The position numbers were made by a program, and so were the translations under genes. Shown here one piece after another: positions 22,587 to 32,795 of a DNA stretch of 64,000 nucleotides. The DNA lies in NCBI RefSeq assembly GCF_019393635.1, contig NC_057861.1, forward strand, positions 378,434,315-378,498,314. Direction: 5' to 3'. The notes under the pieces were generated by a model. That model worked only from the letters and a program-made list of their open reading frames with translations. It ran no database searches and was not told where the DNA came from. This DNA is from Dromiciops gliroides (taxonomy: Eukaryota; Chordata; Mammalia; Microbiotheria; Microbiotheriidae). Positions within the stretch are counted from its first letter, which is position 1. Each line of letters begins with the position of its first letter.

Positions 22587-24304
22587 TTGTAACATTCCCC
22601 TCTCTGTTTAAAATCTCACATAGAAAAAATTCATGTCCACACACTGGATGTGGTCATATCCCACTCTCTCCCAGAACCTGATCTAGCATTCTGTTTATCT
22701 GATAAACAATGCAAAACTGAGCTGATTCTTGCTACCAAAAATTACCAAGTGCCATTAGCATGACCTTGGTCCCTTCAGTAGAGTCTGCAGTGGTCTGGAG
22801 CATGAAGGAAAAAATAAAACCAGAGAGTACCTGACCAGGGTGCCCACATTGTTATGGGGGCTCAAAACTCATGATCAAGCATCCTTTTTGAACTAACCTC
22901 TCCCATCCAAATGGTAAGTAATCAAGAAAGTTTGAAAGCTTTTAGCCAAATTCCACATTTAATATTTATTAATCTGGGTTGCTTTTCTCATCAGGGGATT
23001 TCCCAGTAATTTGCTGTCAGGAAGACATATGTGGATTTATACTGGTGTGGACTCTCCCTTAGTGTCATTGGTTCCTGAGACAACCAAACATCAATTTGTT
23101 GATTGCTGGCCAGACTAATTAATATATTTATTTTAATACCCAAAACTTTGTCTCTCAGAATTTCTAATACTGAAATACCATAATGGAGAAAGAAAGGGAA
23201 CTGCAGAAAAACAAACAAACAAAACCACATCTACTTCTGTTTCACTGACTATGCTAAAACCATAACTGTGTGAATCATCACAAAATGTGGAAAGTTTTTA
23301 AATAGATGAGAGTATCAGATCATCTTGTATACTCCTGTGGATCCTGTATACAAACCAAGAAGAAACAAAACTGGACATAGAACAACTGAATTGTTTAAGA
23401 TTGGGAAATTTACTTAACTTATATGCAGAGTAAATCATGTATGTTGCCAGGCTGAATGAATCAAGAGCTGGGATTAAGGTTGCCAGAAGAAATATCAATA
23501 ATCTCAGATATGCAAATGATACCAATCTGATGCCAGAAAGTGAAGAATTAAGAAACCTCTTGATAAGGAAGAAAGAAGAAAGGGTAAAATCTGGCTTGAA
23601 GCTTAACATTGAAAAAAAATAATAAGATCATGGCAACTAGTGCCATATCTTCCTAGTAAATACAGGGAGAAGAAATGGAAGCACTGTCAGATGTTATATT
23701 CTTAGGCTCAAAGATTACTGCAGACAATGACTGTAGACATGAAATTAAAAAAAACCTGCTATGTGGAAGGAAAGCATTGCAAATCTGGATAACATAGAAA
23801 AAAAGCATAGGCATCGCCTTGCCATAAAATATCTATATGTTCAAAGCTATAGTTTTTCCAGTGGTAAAGTATGGATATGGATTATAACCATAAAGAAAGT
23901 GGAGTCTTATAGAATCAATACTTTTGAACTCTGGTGCTAAAGACTACTTTTGAGAGTTCCATGGACAATAAGGAGATCAAATCAATACTCAAAGAAATTA
24001 ATTCAGACCATTAGAAGGACAAATACTGAAGCTGAAACTTAAAAAAAAATGTCAAAAAAGGAAAACATGGTACTCACTGGAAAAGACCCTTGATGTTGGG
24101 AAAAACTGAAGGACAAAGGAAAAGGGGATGGCAGAGGATAAGATGGAAAGATTGTTATGGAAGTAACAAACATGAGCTTGGACAGACTTCAGGAGATGAT
24201 GGAGGATAGAAGGGTCTGGTGTGAAATTATTGTCCATGGGGTCATGAAGAGTCAGACATGACTGAATGACTAAAAACAACGACAAACCAGGCCAATTAAA
24301 CAGT

Positions 24305-24450
24305 ATATGTGTGTGTGTATGTGTGTGTGTATGTATGTATATGTATGCCTATGTATATGTATATATTTATGTATATATGTGTATGTGTGTCTATGTATGT
24401 ATATATATAAATATAAAGGCACATACACATGTGTGTGTGTGTGTGTGTAT
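24305..24450. repeat. (TG)n/(TATG)n microsatellite
   Basis: About 145 bp of TG and TATG units directly 3' of the Bov-B tail, perhaps grown from the tail repeat. Confidence 0.9.
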
Positions 24451-24976
24451 TTTTTTTTCCACTTTCATTTCAGTGGAGGATGAAAGGAAAGAGAGGATGC
24501 CAGCAAGAGTAAGGGCCTCACATGAAGTTTGATCAAGGGACTGGCACTTGGGTAGGTGAAGGCCATTCAAACAAATCCCTCTATTACTCATAGGACCTAT
24601 TGGTATGCAACAGGAGGTATGGCTGGAATGAAATAAGTTTTGTAGAGTTTCTCCCAGAGAACTGAGAAAGAATAGGAAGTGTCTTGCTTTATACCTCACC
24701 ATAGTCCATCTCCTAGAGATGGTAGAGATTTACTCAATATCTTTTTCATTCTTTTTGCCATCCATTCTTTTCCTCTTTCCTTCCCCCTCCCTCAACTGCA
24801 AGCACAAAAGAAAGGTCCCTGGAGTTTTTAGAGTTGAGGACTGTGACTAGGGAGAAGAAAGAAGGAGAAAGGTATTGTTTAGGCAATATAGGTAAACACT
24901 ATAATCCAAGCTTGGGGACAGAGGAGGGTATGACTAACTATTCCTTCTTACTTTTAACCTAAAAATCCATTATATT
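24451..24976. other. unassigned DNA
   Basis: No gene or repeat recognised. Confidence 0.4.
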
Positions 24977-25066
24977 GCACCAGCCCTGGAAATCTGACCT
25001 CAGACACTTAACACTTACTAGCAGTGTGACCCGAGGCAAGTCACTTAACCCCAATTGCCTCACCAA
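24977..25066 (+). repeat. SINE fragment, internally deleted
   Basis: GCACCAGCCCTGG joins directly to AAATCTGACCTCAGACAC, so the part between is lost. The end CCCCAATTGCCTCACC is present. Confidence 0.85.
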
Positions 25067-25072
25067 TCAATC

Positions 25073-25125
<53 letters not shown>

Positions 25126-25130
25126 ATAGA
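25067..25130. repeat. (GATA)n microsatellite on a SINE tail
   Basis: About 15 GATA units directly after the SINE 3' end, where poly(A) would be expected. Confidence 0.95.
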
Positions 25131-25458
25131 TGTGTATGCAGTTAAGTGATTTCAAGACACCTATATCACTACAAGGAACCTCACAATAGCACTAAAGATA
25201 TTGAATATCCAGATTCTTACTAAATTTTGCATACTTATTATAGGCCATAACTCTAGTACATTGACTTAAAAACTAGTTAATATACATGTATCTTCTATAG
25301 TTCAGTTTTCAGACATGATGAGAGGCCTAATGAGCATTTGCATGTCTATTTAGTGTATCTCCACAGGTATTTTATTCAACTTTTATATGATTATGGAAAA
25401 TAAATTCTTGCATTTCTTAGATTTATAAGGGAAAATTCAGCAGATTAAGAAATAATCC
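25131..25458. other. unassigned DNA
   Basis: Nothing recognised. Confidence 0.4.
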
Positions 25459-25623
25459 TTCTCAATTTGTTTTTTTTGGGGGGTTTTGTTTTGGTTTTTT
25501 GGGCGGTGTTCACTTAAAGCTTTTATTGGCCATAGTAATTTCCCCCACAAAACCTTTCAGAATACCTCTAAGTTCTTAGTATGTCAAAGTAGAAAGTTAT
25601 GAATAAAAGGAATAAGCTTAAGG

Positions 25624-26137
25624 TGTGAGATTTAAAATTGGATATAAGAGCATTAAACTCCCCTTTAACCTTTCCCTTATGTATCTCCCAGACCAGTAAG
25701 AGAAAGAAATCTCTGAGCTTTAGTTAGAAATGGATTACTTAGCTTTTATTGTTTGGGAATTAATTAGCCAACAAACAAGGTGATGCTGATTAGAGAAATA
25801 GGAAAGTAGAAATACAAATAAATAGTCTTAGATCTAAGCTTAGTCTATATTCCGTATAGAACTCACCAAGTCCCAAGGCCACCTCCGAGGCTGAGAACCT
25901 CGTCAAGCACGTGGTATTAGGAAGGACCAGGCCTATCACCAAGGACCACATGTCAAACCTGAGTCAGCATGTGTGTGCAGAGCCAGCAAGGAGAGAAAAG
26001 GCACCACTTCTTTAGCAGACACACAGCTATTTGTCATGGTCTCCTCCCCGAAAGGGTAGTCCTTCAAAAACTGGCTTCCTTCAGTTATCGCTAACCAACT
26101 AATAAATCTTAGTTAAAAGCTTTCACTTTTTACCACA
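25624..26137 (-). mobile_element. solo LTR, family B (514 bp), in NUP50 3' UTR
   Basis: Closely similar along its whole length to the LTR at 13609-14175 (TGTGAGATTTAAAATTGG...TTTTACCACA). Flanked by the 4-bp duplication AAGG on both sides. It separates the NUP50 stop codon from the retrocopy's poly(A) signal, so it arrived after the retrocopy. A fossil solo LTR. Confidence 0.88.
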
Positions 26138-27360
26138 AAGGGGAAAAAAGCAGCAACTTGGCAAAGGAGTCTCTGAGTGCCCTGCCCCTTCACGCCTCCT
26201 TCTTCTCCAGTAAGATTTTGTGCAGCTCGTAGGTGGCCTCCGTGGTCTTGACCCAGATGAGCATCATCACAGGGAGGGTGGCGCTCTTCTCGCTGATGGA
26301 CGGGTTGGGGACGCAGACGATGAGCATGTTGTTCTTGCGGGTTGGGGAGCAGGGCATGTTGGGTAGAACCAGGACATTCAGGAGTATGTTCCCTAAATTG
26401 GTGTCTGCTAGAACCAGAAGCTGGGTCTTCTGATTGGCAGCAGGTTTCAAGTGCAGGGTTCCCACGCCCTTCTCTTTAAACTCATTATCTTTTTTGTAAA
26501 AGAGTTTGCACTCCTTGGAATAAAAGGCATCCTCTTCCTTGACTTCATTCAGGATTACTTTGGGCAGCTCCTCACTCTCTTCCTCTTGGGCACCTTTGCC
26601 TTCACCAGCAGCTGCATCCGGGTGGCCCTATGGCATTTGGGGGTAGAAGAAAGAGGCCGGGTTCGCCTGGGTCACCTCTTTGCCAAAGAGGCCCGTGTTT
26701 CCAGGAGAGAAGGAGAAGTTTGCCATGAGGCTGGAGCCCAAGGGGCCCAGGACCGAGCTGTCGACTTTCCATCCAAAGTGAAAGGAGGCAGTGGACTAAG
26801 CTCCCGTAGTCGGGGCCGCTTTCTTCTCTGATGGCGCTTCTGCCCGCTTTTCGCGGCCCCTTTGGCTTTGTTCCGGTGAAACAAAAAGGGAGTGTCTTGG
26901 GGGTGTTGCGGTGATGGGCCCCGGGTGGCGGCCCGGCCCAGGGCCCCAAGGAGCTGCCTGCCGGCCTCCATCTCCGAGCTCCTGTCTCTGCTGTTGCCGG
27001 GCAGCTGCTCAATGCCTGTGAGGTATCTCTCGTAGTCTTTAAAGATGGGCGTCAGGTCACAGAGCGTCCACATGCTTGAGGATCCAATCATGCACAGAGC
27101 AGTTTAAGGCAGCAAGCTGTCTGTGGTAGGCACTGCCACCACAGGCCTTCCCCTGTGAGCCCTGCTGGCTGTCCCCGTTGGTCTTAGGGCTGGTGGCCTT
27201 CTTGTCCACCCCCCAGGGAGACGTTGGCCCATTGGCGTTGGCACAGCCAAAGGTCACCTTCTTTTCTGCTGAGGGGCCGGAGAGAGCACATTAGACAAGC
27301 CGCAGCCATTGGCCAGGCCTTGCAGAGGCTTGATGCTGGAGCTGTTGCCGAAGCCTGTGA

Positions 27361-27396
27361 GTCCTCCTCTTCCTCCTCCTCCTCCTCCTCCTCCTG
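27361..27396. repeat. (CCT)n array inside the NUP50 copy
   Basis: About a dozen CCT units. On the minus strand they encode a run of glycines where NUP50 has a shorter Gly/Ser-rich stretch, so the array expanded in the pseudogene. Confidence 0.85.
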
Positions 27397-27780
27397 GAGG
27401 TATGACCAACCCTTTGAACCCTTTAAAGGGCCCTCCACTTTCAGATTCCAAGGCCACATTCCTGCGCCTCGCCTTCTTGATAGCTCTGTCTTCACTCGCT
27501 CTCCACTGAAAACGTACCCACCTCTTCCACAGCATCCTCTTGATCCCAGTTCCTATCTGTCAGCTCCTTCTTCGCATTTCTTTTGCCCATTTTCTCGTAC
27601 CTGCTGGGCGGCTCCCAGGCCTGGCTGCGCAGCATGGCCCTGGGAGCCTCTGCCTCCACCTCAGCCCCAGCCCGAAGAGGCCGCCTCTCATGCGCGCCCC
27701 CGAGGCTGGGGGCCAGGTCGACGGGGGATGAGGGGTACACCGAGTGCGGGCGCCGAGGAGGCGGCCTTCTCGCAATTTGT

Positions 27781-28200
27781 AATAACATATAGGTGTTCAT
27801 ATCACAGTTAATATTTTCAGTGAGACAGGTGACGGCAAGTACCAGTAGAGGCTGAGCTTTCTGAAAATATTTTCACTTCTTAATAAAATTTAATTTTACC
27901 TAAATGACTTCTAGGCAGTGTTTTTTAGAAGGAAATAAATCTCTTCTTGGAAATTAACGTCCTTTCCAAATAACATTAAATTGATAAGGTGACGAGGAAA
28001 CCTTATGCTGCTGAAGCTTGCCTATTTTTCCTCATGCTTTGTCTCCATTTTAAGGACAAAAAGCTGTTTAAGAGAAAAAAAAAGATATTTCCCCCCTTCT
28101 AGTTTAGTAGGAAAGTTTCTTTCTTCTTTTAGGTATGACTGAATCTTTGCTGCTGCAAAGACTTCTTCCTACAATTCATATAGAAAATGTAAAAATGGTT
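27781..28200. other. unassigned DNA
   Basis: No feature recognised. Confidence 0.4.
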
Positions 28201-28204
28201 GTCA

Positions 28205-28690
28205 GGTTCTCCAGGAGAAAAGACCCAGCTACCACTGGTTAATAATTTTTAAAGTAAAATTTTATTTTTCAAATTGGTAAAAAGCTATCTTTTTTCCAGC
28301 TCACTCCACCTTGTCCCCAACATAATATAGTTTAAAAAAAACACCATCATTATACACGTGTAAAGTGAAGCAAAGCAAATTTCTTTTAGCCATACACAAA
28401 CATACACGTGTATACAAACATAAATCTACATATATGCTTGCATGTATACATACACATGTGTGTCAACTCAAGGTTGATGATTATTCTGACTAGAGTTACT
28501 AAGTATTTCAAAGTTGTTTGTCTTTGCATAACTGTTGTTATTCTGTAAATTCTTCTATAGCTTTTTCACTTCCCTTTGCATCAGTTCATACAAACCTTTC
28601 CAGTTTCCCTGAAACTAACCTCTTCAGAATTTCTAATGACACAGTATTTCATTAATGTTATATGTCATAAATTGTTCAGATAGGTAGATA
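28205..28690 (-). mobile_element. L1 3' fragment, antisense
   Basis: GTTATTCTGTAAATTC, CTTCCCTTTGCATCAGTTC, CAAACCTTTCCAG and TTTCTAATGACACAGTATTTC follow the reverse of the L1 ORF2 end and 3' UTR (compare 32250-32350). Confidence 0.6.
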
Positions 28691-28692
28691 TG

Positions 28693-28709
28693 TGAGAGCG
28701 AGAGAGAGC

Positions 28710-28772
<63 letters not shown>
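28693..28772. repeat. (GA)n microsatellite
   Basis: About 80 bp of GA with GAGC interruptions at the left. Confidence 0.95.
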
Positions 28773-28774
<2 letters not shown>

Positions 28775-28780
<6 letters not shown>

Positions 28781-29514
28781 TAGAATTTCTTTTACTTAGA
28801 ACTAATCACTCATTCTATCTGATTCTAATCTCCACTTTTCCTCCTATTTTTCTATTGAGTGAAATGAGGTTCTTTACCTAAGGTTATGTTTGTGTTTGAC
28901 TTTGTGTATTTGTATGTGTGTGAGAGAGATTCTTCAAATCTTTGAATCAGTTTAGATGAGACTGAAGTTCAATTGTTAGCTATATTTCCTATCACTTTCT
29001 CCTGTGTGTAGTGTGTGATACTTTTCCCTAATTTTCCTTTCCCCTCCTACCCTAGTGTATTCCTCTTTCCCTACTTCCTTTCCATTCTACTTTTAATCAT
29101 CATTTTGATCAGTAAGATATAAGAAAAGCACTCTGAGTACTTATCCCTAATTAGATGTCCCACATTCCCTCATGATCCCTTTTTATGATAGGTCTCTGAT
29201 TGAATGCATATATCATCTTCTCATATTAGAATGTACATAGTTCAACCTTTAGTTTTTCATGAGTATTTATTCATGTTTATTTTTAAAATATTTTTCCTAA
29301 TTACTGAATTTCCATTTCAAAGTTTCTATATAGTTGTGATCTTTTCACTAGGAATACTTAGGAATACTTTATTTCATTTAAAATCTACTCTTTCCCACAG
29401 TACAATTATTTTTTTTTCTGAGTAAATTGTTGTTGGTTACAGGTAGAATATACACACATGTGTGGACCTATGATTGTATGTATATATGTATGTAATTTGC
29501 CTTTTAACATAATG
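28775..29514 (-). mobile_element. probable L1-derived DNA, antisense
   Basis: T-rich text such as CCTATCACTTTCTCC, TCCTACCCTAGTGTATTCC and CAACCTTTAGTTTTTC resembles the antisense L1 segment between ORF1 and ORF2. The match is loose and I cannot place it exactly. The 717-bp retroposon next to it interrupts this stretch. Confidence 0.4.
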
Positions 29515-29533
29515 TAATCCAAGCTCTCAACTT
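29515..29533. repeat. 19-bp target duplication, left copy
   Basis: TAATCCAAGCTCTCAACTT, repeated without a change at 30251-30269. It bounds the retroposon between. Confidence 0.97.
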
Positions 29534-30250
29534 GGTTTCCAAAGGTTGTCATGCCAGGGTGGGAGTGGGGATGAGCTCCCGCTCTCTATAAAATGCTCCC
29601 ATGGCGTGGGTCTCAAATAGCCTCTGACAACCCAAGCTCCTGGCCTTCCCCTGGCGGAACTGTTTCCACTAACAGAAGGGGCGAAGGTGAGTCACTGGTG
29701 CCTTAAAACCAGTCGCTTTGGGCAGGTGGGGCTAGTCAGCCTTGGCAGGCAACTTGACTAGGGGAAGGAACCCTTATATTAAACCTCCTCTGCCTTGAAG
29801 CTATACCCATATATGGGAAAGGCTTAGGGAGTTAACCCAGAGGAAAAATCAGGAGTCAGAGTCCCTTAGGCAGTTGGATGTTGGACATCACATCCCTCTG
29901 GCAAATCCTGAAGCAGTACTGGTGCCAAACTGTACTGGCTCTGCCTCTCCTTTGGATCCACCAATGTCGCGGAGAGGGAAAACCTGCTGCATGGGCAACA
30001 GCTTGTTTTCCATATTGATCCACCCAGGCCGGCGTCCTGGAGAGGACACTCCAGCTACTCCTCATGGGGTAGATACAACACGGGACGTGGCAGTTACTGG
30101 TTATAAGTCACTTGCCCAACTGACATAGGGCTTGATGCCAGGGGCTGCATTCGACTCTCCTTCCGGCAGGAGCTGCGGGTCCTGTGGCTCTTGAAGGCCC
30201 TGATCCATGGTTGTCCACGAATGGTGGAAGCCTACTACTACTACTACTAT
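29534..30250 (+). mobile_element. 717-bp retroposon of unknown family, (CTA)n tail
   Basis: A GC-richer block bounded by a perfect 19-bp duplication, so it moved as one unit by target-primed insertion. It ends in about five CTA/ACT units instead of poly(A), as RTE-like and some other LINE/SINE groups do. It lacks the tRNA SINE head found elsewhere here, and I see no A/B box pair. Near the start it reads CTCTCTATAAAATGCTCCC. An 84-codon frame at 29874-30128 (MDVGHHIPLANPEAV...) has no recognised domain. It may be the 5'-truncated 3' end of an unseen LINE or a non-autonomous element. The perfect duplication suggests a young copy. Confidence 0.8.
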
Positions 30251-30269
30251 TAATCCAAGCTCTCAACTT
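30251..30269. repeat. 19-bp target duplication, right copy
   Basis: Identical to 29515-29533. Confidence 0.97.
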
Positions 30270-30339
30270 CTTTATAGCAGTTTGCTAAATTGTATGTGAT
30301 ACTGACTGTCACAGTTAGGAATTAAAACTCTTTCTGGCT

Positions 30340-30462
30340 GCACACAAACATACACATACATACACATATGCATATATACATATAATATACATATATAAAT
30401 GAACATATGCATATCTACATATACATGCATGCATTTGTGCATAAATGTATGCATATATACCT
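30340..30462. repeat. (CATA)n-type microsatellite
   Basis: Imperfect ACATACATA and ATGCATATA units. Confidence 0.85.
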
Positions 30463-30604
30463 ACATTTGTTTTGTTTTTGACCTGGATACTCTTTATTTT
30501 GCCAATAATGTTGCTAGGAGAGTTTTCATTTTAATGTTTATTTTAGAAGATGACTTATAGATTATATTTCTACTTTGCCTTCTGGTTCTAAGCAATCTAG
30601 GCAT

Positions 30605-30790
30605 AAAAAAAAAGTGAGAAGAACCAGGAGAACATTGTACACAATTATAGCAATATTTTAAGGATGACGAACTAGGAAAGACTTATTTACTCTGAGCAAA
30701 ACAATGATCCAAGACAATTACAAAAGATCTATGATGAAAAATGCTATACATCTCCAGAAAGGGAACTGATGAACTCTGAGTGCATATTGA
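30605..30790 (+). mobile_element. L1 3' UTR fragment
   Basis: AGAACCAGGAGAACATTGTAC, ACAATGATCCAAGACAATTAC, GATGAAAAATGCTATAC and CTGATGAACTCTGAGTGC are standard marsupial L1 3' UTR wording, in sense. An (AAC)n run follows. Confidence 0.8.
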
Positions 30791-30794
30791 AGCA

Positions 30795-30852
30795 TACAAT
30801 AACAACAATAACAACAACAACAACAGCAACAACAACACCAATAACAACAGCA
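30795..30852. repeat. (AAC)n microsatellite
   Basis: About 58 bp of AAC units with AAT and AGC variants, placed just 3' of the L1 fragment. Confidence 0.9.
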
Positions 30853-30929
30853 ATTTCTTTGCAGGCTCACTGTAGAAGGAAATCACAAATGACTCCATTA
30901 TATTTACTAATAAAAAACCATGGCCATTA

Positions 30930-31045
30930 AGGTACATAGGATCAGGAAAACTGAAAAACAACATTACAGAACATGGAATTCTTACCTCAGGGTGTTCTGG
31001 CAAGAGGAAAAAGAAATATCTGTTTCCTGGGTTTCAGCACCAAAA
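30930..31045 (-). mobile_element. ERV leader with tRNA-Phe-type primer site
   Basis: On the minus strand, directly after the LTR end, TGGTGCTGAAACCCAGGA resembles the complement of the tRNA-Phe 3' end (TGGTGCCGAAACCCGGGA). Some 30 nt later comes CTGAGGTAAGAAT, which looks like the splice donor usual in retroviral leaders. The rest of the provirus is not found, so this is a fossil remnant. Confidence 0.6.
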
Positions 31046-31852
31046 TGTCATGGGGGAAGAGGAAGGGAGGGAGATGGGAAGAGGTTGGCAGTTGGGGGAG
31101 AACAGCAGTGAAGAATCGGTTCTGGACATCCTTCTAGTAAAGAATTTACTTCTTGCACACACAGTGTGATCAGAAATAATAATATTTTTTTTTTAATTTT
31201 GTGGCAAGGGAATGTGGGCAGAAAGGAAGTCAAAGACTTAGCCTCTAAGGGAGGAAAAGGTTTAAAAACATTTCCTCATTGAGTCAGAGGAAAGATAAAG
31301 CTTTTATAGGGGGGAAAAGGGGGAACATAAAAAAAAAAGAATTACAGCTTTTGCTGGGCAAGAGATGCTTGTAACAGTTGATGTCACATCCCTAAATTCT
31401 GGCTTATCACCAGGAAGCACACCTGATTACCATTTAGCTTCTTGCTATTAACTTTTAAGGCCCTCTAATCAAGTTGTTTTGTGTTCCACAGGAAAAGCAT
31501 CATCAGATTATCCTAGGCCCACCACACCCTTATCAAGTGTTTTTTGTTTGTTTGTTTGCTTTGTTTTCCCCACAGGAAAAGCATAATTTAACTGATTCTA
31601 AGCCTGCTGCATCTTTGATTTTGTTTCTCAGAAGGAGAGTCCCCTCTTATTGATTCTATGCCCATAACATTATAAGCTCAACTATGCTGCCTCCTAGCCC
31701 AGGAGTTTCTTTCAAAACCTGGGAATGACTCTCTCTAAAATATCTCTGTACCATGCTCCCTTTCTCTACTGATAATTTCCTTCTGTCACCCCCATTTAGG
31801 GGGTGAATTTAGGTCAGACTTTCTTCAGTTTATAATTCCTAAAGTCAGTACA
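31046..31852 (-). mobile_element. ERV LTR, family C (about 807 bp)
   Basis: Bounded on the plus strand by TGTCATGGGG and ...GTCAGTACA, and placed directly upstream (minus sense) of the primer site. On the minus strand a TATAAAAGC box lies near 31300. The U3 part carries two similar blocks with CACAGGAAAAGCAT (about 31487-31520 and 31570-31600), as duplicated U3 enhancers do. Unrelated to families A and B here. The outer end is approximate. Fossil. Confidence 0.6.
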
Positions 31853-31883
31853 TCACCTCACTCCCTACCCCCTTTCTACCTCT

Positions 31884-32795
31884 CTTTTTTTTTAAGTAAA
31901 AAATTATATTTATCATTTTGAGTTCCAATTTTTATCTCCACTTCCCTCCCTCCCCTCTGCCTCTCTGAGGCAGGAAGCAATCAGATATGGGTTATACATG
32001 TAGAATTATTTAAAACACTACCGTATTAGTCATTTTGTATATGAAAACTTGCATAAAAGAAAAAAATGAAAGAAAAGTGGAAAATAGCTTGCTTCAGTCT
32101 GTGTTCCATAAATATCAGTTCTTTTTTTGGTGGTGGATAATATGTTTCATCAATGGTCCTTTGGGATTGTCTTGGATCATTATATTGTTGTGAATAGTCA
32201 AGTCATTCATAGTGCTTCATCAAAGAAAATTGCTGTCTCTGTGTACAACATTCTCTTCGTTCTGCTCACTTCATAATACATCATTTCATACATGTCTTTC
32301 CAGACCTTTCTGAAACCATCCTGCTTGTCATTTCTTAAAGCACAATAATATTCCATCACCATCATATACCACAGCCTGTTTAGCCATTCCCAAATTGATG
32401 AACATTCCTTTGATTTCCAATTCTTAACAACAACAAAAAAAGCTGTGATAAATATTTTTGTACAAATAGGTCTTTTTTTTTCTATTTTTGGAGATATCTT
32501 TAGGATAAAAAGCTAGCAGTGGTATTGCTGAATCAAAGGGTATGCACAGTACTATAGCCTTTTGGGCATAGCTCCAAATCGCTCTCCAGAAGAGTTGGAT
32601 CTTTTAACAACTCTACTAACAGTGGATTAGGAACCCAGCTTTCCAAATTCCTCTCCAAAATCTGGGATTTGCCACAGGTTTTTTTGTTTTGTTTTGTTTT
32701 TTGTCACTCTCATAGGTGTGAGGTGATACCTTAAAGTTGTTTTAATTTGTGTTTCCCTGATCAATATTCAGCATTCTTTAAGGTGATATCTTCCC
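31884..32795 (-). mobile_element. L1 3' part, antisense
   Basis: Starts with poly(T) and ATATTTATCATTTTGAGTTCC. Then CAATAATATTCCATCACC, AGCCATTCCCAAATTGATG, GCAGTGGTATTGCTGAATC, AAAGGGTATGCACAG and GGTGTGAGGTGATACC. This is the reverse of the ORF2 C-terminal region and 3' UTR, parallel to human L1. It stops where a sense L1 5' UTR begins. Confidence 0.85.

Larger units (their letters stand above)
21550..23180. mobile_element. unclassified insertion in Bov-B, host of the UBE2C copy
   Basis: Bov-B wording stops at about 21550 (CCAATATTCATTGGATTGTGG) and resumes at about 23180 (GGAGAAAGAAAGGGAACTGCAG), so this block is foreign to the LINE. Without the 971-bp UBE2C copy it is about 650 bp. It starts TGTGGTGAGG, near the family B LTR start (TGTGGTAAAA), and has AAAATCTCACA at about 22624. 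An LTR-derived origin is possible but unproved, and the ends are approximate. Confidence 0.45.
18900..24290 (+). mobile_element. Bov-B (RTE) LINE, decayed, with insertions
   Basis: The 5' part matches Bov-B wording (GTCATGGCAAGGGGTTTG, GACAGGTCATAGTGGAGAG). The protein evidence follows in order. Endonuclease: ILGVNELKW, EFNPGEHYIYYC (19369-19644). SDHELLIETFKLKLKKVGK and RYDLNN (20508-20729). Reverse transcriptase: YFCFTDYAK-like wording (about 23215) and RNINNLRYANDTNLM (23437-23620), in which the catalytic YADD is YAND. C-terminal end: GVMKSQTWLND-like wording at about 24240-24290 with the CATGACTGAATGACTAAA tail. Frameshifts and stops are many, so it cannot encode a working enzyme. It is interrupted by an LTR (19941-20462) and by a larger insertion (about 21550-23180). 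Without these it is near the usual Bov-B length of about 3.2 kb. Confidence 0.85.
25471..27770 (-). pseudogene. NUP50: NUP50 processed pseudogene, 3' UTR split by an LTR
   Basis: NUP50 is a nuclear-pore basket protein that helps importin-alpha/beta release and carries a C-terminal Ran-binding domain. On the minus strand an ATG at 27590 opens MGKRNAKKELTDRNWDQED. There follow RAIKKARRRNV, a Gly-rich stretch, AANGPT-like wording, YHRQLAALNCSVHDWILKHV, CDLTPIFKDYERYL, FLFHRNK, and at the end GTLHLKPAANQKTQLLV, LGNILLNVLVLPNMPC and ELHKILLEKKEA, with stop at 26190-26192. The 1.4-kb span equals the parental ORF without introns. At least four frameshifts break it. A GC-rich 5' UTR-like leader reaches about 27770. 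Downstream lie AATAAA and an A-rich tail at about 25475-25520, beyond the LTR. A tentative duplication, CCTTCTC(GC)AATTTG, is at about 25457-25470 and 27765-27779. Confidence 0.93.

Noticed and set aside
22600-22625. AAAATCTCACA as the end of a family B LTR
   Set aside because: Only about 11 bases match; too short to call, so it is used only as a hint for the unknown insertion.
25067-25130. Regular short repeats as a CRISPR array
   Set aside because: Simple tandem repeats with no spacers, in a mammal-like genome.
26600-27780. CpG-rich island as a host gene promoter
   Set aside because: The composition is explained by the inserted NUP50 mRNA copy. No host exon starts here.
27224-27811. 195-codon plus-strand frame over GC-rich DNA
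   Set aside because: It is the antisense shadow of the NUP50 retrocopy, whose minus-strand words match a known protein.
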